Source of the DNA: Dromaius novaehollandiae
Lineage: Eukaryota; Chordata; Aves; Casuariiformes; Dromaiidae
NCBI RefSeq assembly: GCF_036370855.1
Contig: NC_088110.1
Location: 21,509,501-21,573,500 of the forward strand
Length of the DNA stretch: 64,000 bases
Reading direction: 5' to 3'
In this document: positions 13,101-25,100 of the stretch, one piece after another
Numbering within the stretch: position 1 is the first letter of the stretch
Layout: each line of letters starts with the position of its first letter
The notes under the pieces: generated by a model
Databases searched by the model: none
What the model was told of the DNA's origin: nothing
The model's input: only the letters and a program-made list of their open reading frames with translations
Position numbers and translations under genes: made by a program

Positions 13101-16100
13101 AACGAGACCCTCACTCAGCTGGTTGTCTGTATCAGCCCCCATTTTTTCAGTCTTAAAATGTTGCCTGAGAATTTGTTACTGAATTTTTGCAAACTATAGG
13201 TATCAAGTTAACATCTCTGTAGCTGTTGAGGTCAGCGCCTTTTTTTGTCATTTTCCTGCCTCTCCAGTCTTTTAATGTATTTCTTGTGTTTGCTGTTCTC
13301 CTCATGTAGCTCTGATTGTGACAATATTTTAAAATATTTTCTGTGAAGGTATACTGTAGTTTTGCTGGTTGCTCCAACTCCCACTTTCATTGAAGAATGT
13401 TTCACATCTCTGCTTTTTTGTTTGTTTTGGTTATGGGGCTGGGTAACCATCTTTTCTTGAAGTCTGTCAGTTGGCTGTTCCTATTTTTTACAGAAGATAT
13501 ATTCCAGGTTATCACTTGCTAATATTCAAGTTGTTAGTTTTAGAAGGCGTTTCCTATGAAAGATTCCCCCCCCCCCCCCCCCCGCCCGGCTCCTACACCT
13601 TTAGTTATAGTATTTGAAATGATTAAAATGTTGGTGAAATCACTGCATATTATAAAATGCAGGGTTTCTTTAACATAACTTCTGAACATTAACAGTTAAT
13701 GTTTTGAGAAGGCCATCCATCAGTTCCAATTTAGTTAATGGGTTGGTCTTTGGTAAGTAATAAAGATTTAACTGTTTAGCATATCATTTTTAATGCGCTT
13801 AAATATTTGGTTAATATACAGATTACATTTTCTGAATACTTCCTTAATGCCACTGCACAGACACTGCAAGCGTTGGTTGCTTGCCCTCCAATGTATCATT
13901 TAATGAAGTCCATTCCAATGTATTCAAAATCGCAACGGCCGTGTACCTCAACACCAATGATAGACAGTTTGTAAGTAGCTTGTTAAAAAATCTGTGATCC
14001 GACTAAGCTTGCAAAGAAGTATGTAACAAATGATTGTTTGTTGTAGCTGCTGAAAATTGTTATGTATCCAGAAGTCTTTTTTGTTTTTTGGGTTTCTTTA
14101 TGACACTTAGCTTTTTTAATGAACTTAGTATTTTACAATTGCTTGCGAAAATGCTTCCTGTTGTCTGTCTGATGAGTATTCTTTTTTAAATAGCATTTCA
14201 GTTGCAAAAGTGAACTGTGAGAGCTGCAAGAAACCTCTGCTTTATTAGCAATGATCACATTAATTTTTGTATCTGAACTTATTAGGCTTTATTATGATAT
14301 CCTTTGATTTTTGGCTATTGGTAATGACAATGGTCTAATTTTATTATTTGCCCTGTTAAGTCTTAACTTGCGCTCATGTCTAGTTGTTCCTTCCGTTCTG
14401 TTTCAGTGTTCGTCTAATGAATGAGTTCACTAATATGCCTGTACCTCCTAAAGCAAAACAAGGTGAGTGGGAATAGGGGGAGAAGAGTCTTCAAAACATG
14501 ATAAGAAGGCTTTTGGAATAAGGATCTGCCTTGTGCTATGTACCTGAGAGCTTTAATGCTGGTGCTTGAGCCCTTCTGTGGCTCTTTAATCCCTTGGGGT
14601 TCCTTGACAACTTTCAAAGTTTGCTGTTACTTTTCTGTCAGCATTTTTCCGTAATGGTAATTAATATCAAGAACTTACAGGTGTTGCTTGTTATATTTCT
14701 TCTGTTTGGTAGACCAAACCTACAAGTGCAGTAAGAATAGCTTTTTTTAAAGGTTAACTTAATTGATAAGATGTCTTCTAAGAACATGCCCTTCCTAATG
14801 AAATCATTTGGTATTTCTTTGTATTTTACTGTGCTTCTTCCTTGTATATCTTCAGCTGTTGTTTTATCATCTTGCTAAATTTTATCCTCATATATATCTC
14901 TTTCTTAAATACTCAGGACTTGCATTTGTTCAGAACAGAACAGGCCATATTATGGTCTGTGTAGCAATTAGAGACTGCCTGCAGGCGTATTACCTAGTCT
15001 TGAATTTCTTCCCTGACCCTATGCGCTATTGCAATGTGAAAACTTTGAAAGTATATGATTCTTGCTAATATCTGTTTAGGATCAGTCATGGTTATGGAGT
15101 GAGGAATGGAGCATTTTTCAGTGTATTTAAATGGTCTTGTAGGTTTCATTTGTATCTCTAAACCAAATCTGTTTTACTACAAACTTACAGAAATATGAAA
15201 TGCTTTCAGGAATGTGTTTATGTAACATTATAAGAAAATATCGTGGGGTTGCTTGTTCCAGTGATTTCCAAATGCTTCAGACATTTCTGTGGTTTGCTGT
15301 TTAAGTGGGTTTTTTTTTTCTCCTCTGTAAAACAAATCTTACTGTCTTATATAATTTATTTTACTTCTAGGTCATTTTAATTGTATTCTGTAGTTTTCAA
15401 GAATAGTTTCTCAGGCCTTATATCACCATCAGTTTGAAAATTCTGTCAAACCATTTGTTGCTTTTTTGCTGCAGGGAGGAAAAGTGATCCATTAGAGTTA
15501 CAAATATATAAAAGATTTAAGGAGTGTTCTTTGAATACAAAAGAAGTACAAAAATATAAATAGAATGAAACTTGTTCTTTTATGGTGGTTATAGATATTA
15601 TTTTCTCTAAGTTTTTATAGTATTGACTGTAAAAAGAGAGTACTAACTGGTTTTTCAGCTTTCCAGACCATCTATATAAGTCAGTGCAGGGTGATGTAAG
15701 AAGTCCTAAAGAAAGTTCATGGATAAAAGACTTGTATCTTATGGATACTGAACTTCAGTCACTTGGTTAAAATGGTAGTAAAACTGTTAATAAAAGATAA
15801 TTTTGGATTCCAAGGTGCAGTGATGTGTGAAATGGATGTTAAAGTCTGATGTAGAAAAACATCTATATGCTGTTGAACAATTTTTTTTTTTAAACCAGTG
15901 TTAAAAGTTGGTAAAATTCTGAAATTGTGGATGTGTGCGTGTTAATGATAATGGTACCTGGTATGACTATAGTTTAAATGAGGTGGAATTTCTGGGGAGA
16001 AGCAAACTATCTTCACATAGTCTGAATGGTCAAATATTTTGTATATTTTGAGAACACATGTTTTTCAGGTGCTTTACTGTATAACTAATGAAGAAACCAG

Positions 16101-19100
16101 ATTTATCATCGGCCTGATTAACCTTCAAGTTTTTTTTTTTCACAATCCCACAGTGTTGCTTATTTAAATATTACTTCTCTTTGTCTTGCAGCTTTAGGTG
16201 ATAAAATTGTGAGAGACATCCGACCAGGAGCTGCCTTTGAACCTACATATATTTATAGACTTTTGACAGTTATCAAGTCAAGTCTATCAGAAAAGGTGTG
16301 GTTTACAAATCTCTAAGACTTTTGTAATTGCATCTCAAGACAGCTACTAAATTTTTAGAGCAACTTAAAAGCCATGAAATAGGTTCTGTGCCTAAATATC
16401 ACTGAAGTTATTATAACAAACAATAGACTAATTGAAGTTAGACAACCTTGGAACCTGAATAAATTATAGGAAGGTATTTATCATAATAATCTGGCAGTTT
16501 AGTATGTCAGAACGCTGAAAAAATATGATTGGAATAGAACATCAGTATATAGTCTTTTTATAGAGAAAATATTGCACTGATTTACATTTAAACTAAGAAA
16601 TGAGTAATTGTTCATTTCTGCTTGGAATTCAGCTTGAAATAGTTGGAGGTCCACAGAGACTTTAAAATAATGGGTTCAGATTTAGTTTTAGTTGAAGAAG
16701 AGGTAATGGTTCAAACCATCTTCTGGTTTGGACTTGTTTCAACTGCAGTTTTTAATAGTACTTTTGAAAGAAATTGCCGAAAAAAATTTACTGACCTGCA
16801 TGTTCTATTCAGTATGTACTGAGGGAAAAATACTAATTAAAAAATGTTCAGATCCAGGTCAAGCTTATGTATGTGCATGCTGTCACGGCTGGTTAGCAAT
16901 TAATGTATTGGTTCTCTTTGAAATTGTTATAAATGGGGTGTTGCTAGAGTGAAGTTTAAACTTTATTTGACTTTCCACCTAAGCCTCTGACTACTTGGTA
17001 AATTAACTAAATTAATAGAAAAGCTAGAATTTCAGTGTCTTTTATCTACTCTTAAATTGAAAATATGAAAATGTCATATAATTACTGAAAAAACTTTTAT
17101 TCAGGGCAGACAAGAGGATGCTGAAGAATATTTGGGATTTATCCTCAATGGACTACATGAAGAAATGCTGACCTTAAAGAAACTTCTCTCTCCACATAAT
17201 GAAAGTTAGTTTTTTGTAGCAAACTTAATTCCTTTCGAATATTTGTGAAGATCTTTTTTTTTTCTTTTTGTGATATTCTGTAGTACAGAACAATGTTTGG
17301 AATAGATGTGGAGGTGGGGATAGAATGCCACTTTTTAGAGGACTCAAGAAGGACATTAGAATGATCTTTTGTTAAAACCTGACCAGAGAGTAAAATAAAT
17401 CAATTCCTTCCAAGTTTACAAATGATCTGCAGTATTACAGTATATTTCTAAAAAAGCATTATGGTTCTATAAATGTTCTGGGTGACGTTTGATCACAAGA
17501 CATGTGCCCTGTTCTCCTAAACAATAAATTTCTGTATTACAAATTTTTTAGTGAGCTCAACTGAGAACGTTATTTGAGGCTAACTCCAGTTGTCTGAGTT
17601 TGTCTTAAGTATAGGTATGTTTCTCTACCATTCAGATCTGCAGTGTTGGTTGTTTACTGGGACTCTCTATAGTATTTTAAAAATATATCAATATAGTTTG
17701 TCACTGATCTTTAAACAGCTGTTGATTAAGCTCTTCTTTTCTGAATAGCAAACATTTAGACTAATGGCTAATTTATATTTAATTTAAAATAGAACACATG
17801 GATTAATTTTAAAAGCATCTTATTGACAAAGGTGGAGAAATACAAAACAAAGACTTAGTTTCTTTGAAAGAAGTATTGGGATTTACAAGCAGCCTAAAAA
17901 TGCCATTTTATTTTACAGTGCCTTTATGTTTGGGTGCCCTACTAGAAATGAAACAAAATACTTTTAGTCTTATGCAAGTATAGAGAAAGATCACCGATTA
18001 TTCAGCTTCTCTTTAGTGGAGTAGTTTTTTTTGTGGTATAAAACAATGATTCCATATTTTGTTGCTTAGCTGTGTTCAGTATATAGCCTGCTGACTTTGG
18101 CACTTGCAAAGAAAATATTTGCTAAACCTTGGTTTCTCTGTAAAATATCCATGCAGAAAAGGAGTGATATTTAATAATGGCATAATTATGCCTCCAGAAT
18201 AACACCTGACTTTCCAATTTTCTACCCCATTAGTTTAGTAATAAAAGTACATAAAATTTTGTCTGTTACAAAACTACTTCTGTTTACATACAGCAGTCAT
18301 CAGTGAGCTGTGTTATGTTTTTATATACACATACACATGTACGTCCAGCTGTGAGTGTTGCTGGAGTATTCTTAAAAGCCCTTGTTCAGTCTTTCAAAAA
18401 ACGTTGTAACCTATGAAAATACTTTATCCTCTGAAAATTATTCTTACTGTTTTTTTATTCTTTCAAATTCTTTATCTGTGTACATGTTTTATTTGTAAAA
18501 ATCAGTATGTATTCTTTTCCTCCTTCCTTTTAAGAACTCTCAGTTTCCAATGGTCCTGAGGCACAGACTGCTCATGAAGAGGAGGAACAAGATGAACAAG
18601 GAGAAGGCAGTGAGGATGAATGGGAGCAAGTGGGACCTCGCAACAAATCATCAGTCACTCGACAGGCTGACTTTGTTCAGACTCCAATTACTGATATTTT
18701 TGGTGGTCATATAAGGTATAGTACTATTCAGTAAAAGTTCTTGAGATTGTGGGCTGCGTTGCCTTCACAGATAACCTTTTCTGGTTTGCTGGCTGTCTTT
18801 CACCATTGTGGAATAGGATAAAATTTTGTACAGTTGTTTCTGGCCACACAAGGTTAGCATCCTACCAGCAAGCACTGTTACGCAAGAGAAGTTTCAGAAG
18901 ATGGACATCATGGTCAGAAAGCATTCTATGATTTGTTGTATAGGCTGAATCTTTTCAAGATTGAGAACAAAACTCCTCAATTGCATATAGAAGAGGAGTT
19001 TGAGTTATATATGCTTTGCCTTTTTATATTTAAGAATTTGAAAGAACTTTACAGCTACCTAATTTTTCAGGAGTCTGAACTAACTTTGTATAATACAGCT

Positions 19101-22100
19101 ACTAATAATACTAACAAGTAGTGAGTTTTTTCTAAGAATTAAGTCCAGTCAGTAAGAGGAGGTATTAAAATTGAGAACTGTTGACTTTCCGTTCCTTATA
19201 GACACTTACGCTTCCCAGAAGCAGGAAAGTTCATAAATAAAGTGTTAAAGATGAAAGAATTTTGTTTGGAAAAATGTAAATCACTACAAGCTGTTACAGG
19301 AACGAAAGGAATGTGAGACATTACTTATATTCAAGCCTGATACCAGAGGAAGGCAGAAAGTAGGTACTGGAAGAATATTTTTTGGAAAGGAAGCCTCATG
19401 ATTTGTTTGGAGAAACATATAATTTAGAATAAAAGTAAGATGAACACTAGGGAAAAACATATTCCAAAACAAAAAGGTAGAGCTGAAGAATTATTTCTAA
19501 ATTGGCAGACATTTAATTCATAGTATTTGACTCCTTGTGTTGCCAGTCTACAGGTGCGAATAATGTGGACTGGTGCCTTCTGCTTGTGAAATGCACTGAA
19601 ATTATTCTTCAGGGATTTGAGTCAGACAGTTGGCAAATAAAATTGTTTTCCATAGAAATTGGCAGATGGATGTTTGTATGTATTGATGAAATTCTGTGTT
19701 GATTGTATGTTCTCATAGCCAAGGTACTATTAATACCCTTAATGTATTTATCATGGCCAGAATTGCTTAGATCTGTATAAGATTCCATTAGTTTGTTAAA
19801 TAAAGAATATTTAGAAGACGCTGTTCTGTAGAACTTGACAGAAAATGAAGTAAAATGGAGGTGATACTGAAAAAGAGAAAAACTTGCACCGAGCAACAGA
19901 ACCACAGGGCCTAATCCCACATCTGTTGCCACCACACCCATTTTATTCAGCCTCCAAACTAGGTCACACATTTTACCGCAGAAACAGTATCCCATGTTGA
20001 GATGCTGGAAAGCTTCCTGCTCTGAGGCTGAGGGTGGAGATAGGAAGGACTGAATGCAAAATTGCAAGTAGAAGTCCACCAAATTAAAGTACCAGGAATA
20101 GAAAAATCAAATGGAAAAAGCATCTGGGAAAACATGGTTTGAATTTTCATCTTTTGGGTTGAGAAACCTTAGTCTTTCCTCAGGGCTTTAATTGTCCATT
20201 ACATGCCTATTTAGGCATAAGTGCTTAAATGATTTTTGTAATTTTTGTTAAAAACAGTGTGAGACTTAAATGTGAACACGTTAATACACATTTCTGTCAG
20301 GATCTGGTTTGTTCATGAACAAGGGTGCCTTTTGGTTTTCAGCTTGTGTGAATTTCAAATATTTGCTCTGCAAGCTAGCTCACAATCCAGTTAGAGGTCT
20401 GCTAAATATTTCCATAAGTCTCGCTGACTTTTCTCTTCAAACGCACTGTGATTTTAAAAGAAAATTAATCAAAGAAGTTTTTGTATTTGGGCAGCACTTT
20501 GCTTTGAGGAAGTAAGGGTGGATTTCTCAGCATGGCCTGTGTCTCTTTCACTGTCACTATATTCTAGTGCTGCAGTTTAAGCACGGTGGTAATGGCCAGT
20601 GTATGTTTTCTTGAAAATTTTTATCTTGGAACTATACTGATAGTAGAATTCCTACAGTACCCCAAACTAATTATGAATATGAAAATAATAGATTTTTCCC
20701 TTGACCAAAAATAACTTGTAAATAATCTAATCAGTAATGTTGTTACCCAGAACCAGCCTTGCAAAGGTATTGCTATCAAGTCCATTTCTGTATATCTTTT
20801 GAAGAAATGTTACAGTTTAATTTCTAATTCCATATTTAAAGAAATATTTTTCATTAGTATTAACTTTTCAGAGTATCATTCATATTATTAACTAAGTCTG
20901 TAATGTATGAACTTCAAAATGGTTGGAACTGATAGCATTTTCTATTAATTATCATATTAAATAATGGTTAGCTTAAGAAGGAGATTGGAAAGTGTATCCA
21001 AAATGAGCAAGTTTTATACAGTGGAGGGTTTGTTTACTGAAACGTTGTGCTTGGCATGTGTCGAAGGTTTTGTCTTTAAATATAGCCAAGAAGGAAGTGT
21101 TAAACTCAAATAAAGATGCTACTGTTTTTCATAGGCTTTTTCCTCTAAAAGAGAAGTACTTGCCAATGTAGAGTGGATGGCTTTATGGTGCTTCAAGGTG
21201 TTGCCTGAATCAAAGGAGTTATTTTGATAGGAGCTTGCAGTACAGGCATTAAACTTGTATGATTAACATTTCATATGTGATCCTGAGAAATTTCAGCACG
21301 GCTGCCAGAATTACAGCTATGCTGATTATCTTCCTGCTTTCAAGCTTTGTGAGGTACTGCCGTGAGCTAAACAATACAAGAAATGCATGATTTATTTGGC
21401 TGTATAAAACCACATTGTTTAAACGAATGGGCCTTTTTAATGAAAGTACTGCTTTTGAAATAAAAAAAAAAAGAGCTATATTTGCTAGTTTGAACTTGTC
21501 AAAGTTTCAAAAGACTGAAATCGGTGGGAGTCCCCTTAGCAGTGCAGTGACGTTGTGGCTAAAGGGTACTCTTGCACCTCACAAAGCAGTGATCACCAAA
21601 CCATATTACTTAAAGGCTGAAAATGATTAAACTTCCTAAATAAAAAATAGGAAGTGTGTTCTCATGCTCCAGGACTTTACTATGTTACTTGTACAAAAGC
21701 CTCCAATTTATGTCCAGACAGTGGAGCAGAGGGACAAAGTCTAGGCACAGAAAATGATGGGAAGAAAAAGGAAATGCCAGTCCTGGACAGAGCATAGTTT
21801 AAATTTCATATGGTGGGGTTAAAGCCAACAATTTAAAAACACTGTGAAATTGGTCTGAGTGATAATCTGGGTGTTTTGACTGGAGAATCTGGACTTGGTT
21901 GAAATTGTTGCAGGAAAACATACAACTAGATAAACATTAGTATATAACATTTCTGAAGATCTATTCCAAAAACAACTTAAAATCTAGCATGATCACAAAT
22001 GATTTAAAATGATAGGAGTCATCATTGCTTTGGATTTCTGTGTAAGCGTTCTGTGCCTTGCAGCAAAACCTTCCAGTTTCCAGACATCTTTTCCAGAAGA

Positions 22101-25100
22101 ATGTATATTTCACAAAACAAATATTTTTGTGGTTAGCAGCATAGAAAAATACTACAGTTGCCAAGCTGAGATGACAATTAAGTATAGCAGGAACTTTATT
22201 TTAAAGCTTTATTTTAAAGTTTTATCAAACCTAACTATAAGTAACTTAAGTGCCTTTTTTAATATAAGCTTTTTCCACTTACTTTAAAATTTTTACTAAA
22301 TCAGGCTTGTACTGTGCTCTGCTGTGAAATAGGTAAATGTTTATTTTTTTAACTTAGAAAAAAATGTTAAATCTGAAGGCTCGAGGTAGAAATTCAAGAA
22401 CATTAATCCTAAAATGTTACATTTGTCTTTTGTTCTAACTTGCAGTAGGTTGATTTCATTTCCTTTATTCGCACTGTGTGTTTTTGGGAGGACTTTCAGA
22501 TTTCTTTGTTATAGGAAAACAGAGTCCTGAGGTGAATCTTTTTAAATACGTGACCGCAAATTTGAGCATTTTTCTTTTTTAAATGTGTGCTTATCCAATA
22601 AATGTTTTAATCCTTCCATAAATAAACCAGTTTAAATATAATCCCATTCTGTATGTTGTTAATAGATGTAAAGACCATTTTACTTGCCGTAAAGTGGATT
22701 CAAGCTGTCAAAACTCATGCTTAACAGTTTTATATTTGTATGTGTTTTTGCTTTGAATTAACTGTAAATTGTGTTACCAAGGGAGACTTCAATCTGTACT
22801 TACTTGAAGGTTCTGTATTTAAAATTACTGTTTTTTTCTTTTACTTTTTTTTGTCTCGACAGATCTGTTGTTTATCAGCAGAGTTCTAAGGAGTCGGCTA
22901 CACTGCAGCCTTTCTTCACCCTACAACTGGATATCCAGTCTGACAAGATACGCACGGTTCAGGATGCATTGGAAAGTTTGGTGGCAAGAGAGTCTGTTCA
23001 AGGTTATACCACAAAAACCAAACAAGAGGTGTGTTCTGTTGACCCCTTTTTATAGTCAAATATTTTTTAATAAGTTTTTTTTTTACACAGCTCTTTTCTT
23101 ACAAATAAGTACCTGAACGCTATACCTAATCTTTTTAAAGTATGCTGCAATAGTAAAGCATAATACTCTGAATTTGTACAGCGAAAGTCATTCAAAGAAG
23201 AGAACTAACTCTTAAACAAAACCGTGTCTGTAAATTGGTATGTTTTCTGAGTTGGTGCAACAATTGGTTGGAAACTTTAGTTGAGTGTGTAATGTGTATT
23301 AGATTATCAGGGTGAAATGTGGTAATAATACGTACTATTATGGGTAAAGCAGCTTACAGCTAATCTTAACATACTGACTTCTGGGCATTGCCAGATGCTT
23401 TTGGTACAGGAGTAGCTCTTCAAAGCATCAGTTGAAAACATACTCTGTCTAGAAAAAAATCTCTTACAGCAGAACATTTGCATGGTTGTTTGTTGCTGTC
23501 CCTGGTGAGTTTCAATTTGTACATTTGACTTACAAATTAAAAATAAAGATGCTCAGTAGTGGTAGGCCTGTTAGAAGTCCCTGTACAACCCCCCCTCCCC
23601 CCCCAAAGAAAAAGCCACTTGGTATCATCATTATCTTTCTGTCCAGATCGATAATCTGAAATCTTCAATAGCCAATAATTCCTCCATTGAGTATGTATTT
23701 CTTGGTACTATATAGTTGATTTGTTCTACATAGCCCTAGAAAAATCCTGTCAGAAGTACTATATTCAGTTTTAGGTCAGCACCTCAAGAAAGATGTTCTT
23801 TAGTTGGAGAATATCCAGAAGAGAGCAACCAGAATGAGTAACAGTCTAAAAGTTGTGACTTAAAACTGAGGTGGAAGAGCTGTTCAGCACTGCAAACAGA
23901 AAACGTAGAAGCAGAGCAATGGAACAGGATGTAAGGCTTGAGGAAAGGAAGAGCCTCATTTTTCTGCGATACTCAAACAGGAAATGGGAATGAGAAGCTA
24001 GACTAGATTGCCTGTGGTGCTTGTGGAGTTGTTCTCACTTCTTTAAGAGAAGGTTAGAGGCATATCGGTCAAGATTTATACAAATAGTTATGATGGAAAT
24101 AGCTCAGATGGAACTATAGTAGAACAGATAGTTCAGACAATGGGCAGGAGCATCTCTTGATCTCTGTGAGCCTCATGATTCTTAGTCACTTCAGATACTA
24201 GGACATTTGATTGTATTCCCTCATGCAACTCTGCAAATCATTTATCTTAGTTTTCAAATAATATAATACATAATGTTGTAGTAGAAAAATATTATATAGG
24301 AAGAAAAGCATGTTTTTGGCATTACAGCTCGAGGACTTGTGGTATAGAGTAATAGGTAATTTTTTTTTCACCCTGCAGTGTTGTCTTGCTTCTTATGGTT
24401 TGTTTACTCTGCGTAATTAAAAAAAAAAAATTCTGTGCATGGAATGCTCAGGTGAAAATTCTGCAAACACTATTCCTAACTGCTTTCAATAGGCCAGGAT
24501 GGACAGACTCTTGGATTGCAGCTGTTCTTTCTGGCGTTTTATTTCTATATATATTAGTCTTCTCAATAGTCCAAATAAATGTGTGGTTAGACAAAGAAAG
24601 AATGGACTTTTTTTTTTTTTTTGGAAAGTTGAAGATGGATCAGAGAATTGCAGAATGGTTGAGGTTGGAAGGGACCTCCAGACTAGATCATCTAGTCCAA
24701 TGCTACCCGCTTAAGCAGGGTCACCTAGAGCATCTTGTCCAAGATCGTGTCCAGACAGCTTTTGAGCATCTCCAAGGATGGAGACTCCACAGCCTCTGTG
24801 GGCAACCCATTCCAGTGCTCTGTCACCCTCACAGGGAAAAAGTTTTTCCTTATGTTCAGATAGCTGCAGTTTGTCTGCTTTACGTGCCCAGTAGGAGTGA
24901 ATGAGAGAGAACGTTTCTGCAGTTGTCTTCCATGTGGAAGAAACATTTGCAATGCAAGGTCATCATGAATTACCACATGGATTTTGTTGTGCTAGTCATT
25001 CATTTTTTTGGTTTTTTCTGTGGATGGTTTTAACTTCTTTACTGACAACTTAGTGTTCAATTATGGGATTTGGAAGAAATGGGTGTTCAATTTAAGTGCT

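Larger units (their letters stand above)
12601..13460 (-). mobile_element. Possible decayed reverse-transcriptase relic
   Basis: Read on the minus strand, 12,601-12,930 gives about 100 open codons. They include a YTDDM box followed by hydrophobic residues (12,890-12,910 region), resembling the Y/F-x-DD catalytic motif of reverse transcriptases. Farther upstream on the same strand (13,153-13,450), in other frames, a segment reading [18 protein letters not shown] weakly resembles the NYRPISL block of LINE reverse transcriptases. Frames are broken and a poly-C run interrupts them. The family (LINE or endogenous retrovirus-like) is not resolved, and the similarity could be chance. Confidence 0.35.
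12560..13860 (+). other. USP10: USP10 U12-type (minor spliceosome) GT-AG intron
   Basis: The 5' splice site at 12560-12568 reads GTATCCTTA, matching the U12 consensus RTATCCTT. Near the 3' end, 13840-13848 reads TTCCTTAAT, matching the U12 branch-site consensus TTCCTTRAY. The branch adenosine would be about 13 nt from the acceptor CAG at 13858-13860, inside the short distance typical of U12 introns. There is no strong polypyrimidine tract. The 1301-nt intron interrupts the Cys box in phase 0, between INA and [10 protein letters not shown]. It also contains a decayed retroelement and two poly-C runs. Confidence 0.9.

Noticed and set aside
19609..20082. 157-residue open frame on the minus strand in a USP10 intron
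   Set aside because: Long for AT-rich DNA, but no similarity to a known protein was recognised, no exon structure was seen and no retroelement motif. Treated as chance; a translated search would settle it.
24386..24904. 172-residue open frame on the plus strand
   Set aside because: Its second half is the antisense of the CR1 copy and its first half is intron sequence.
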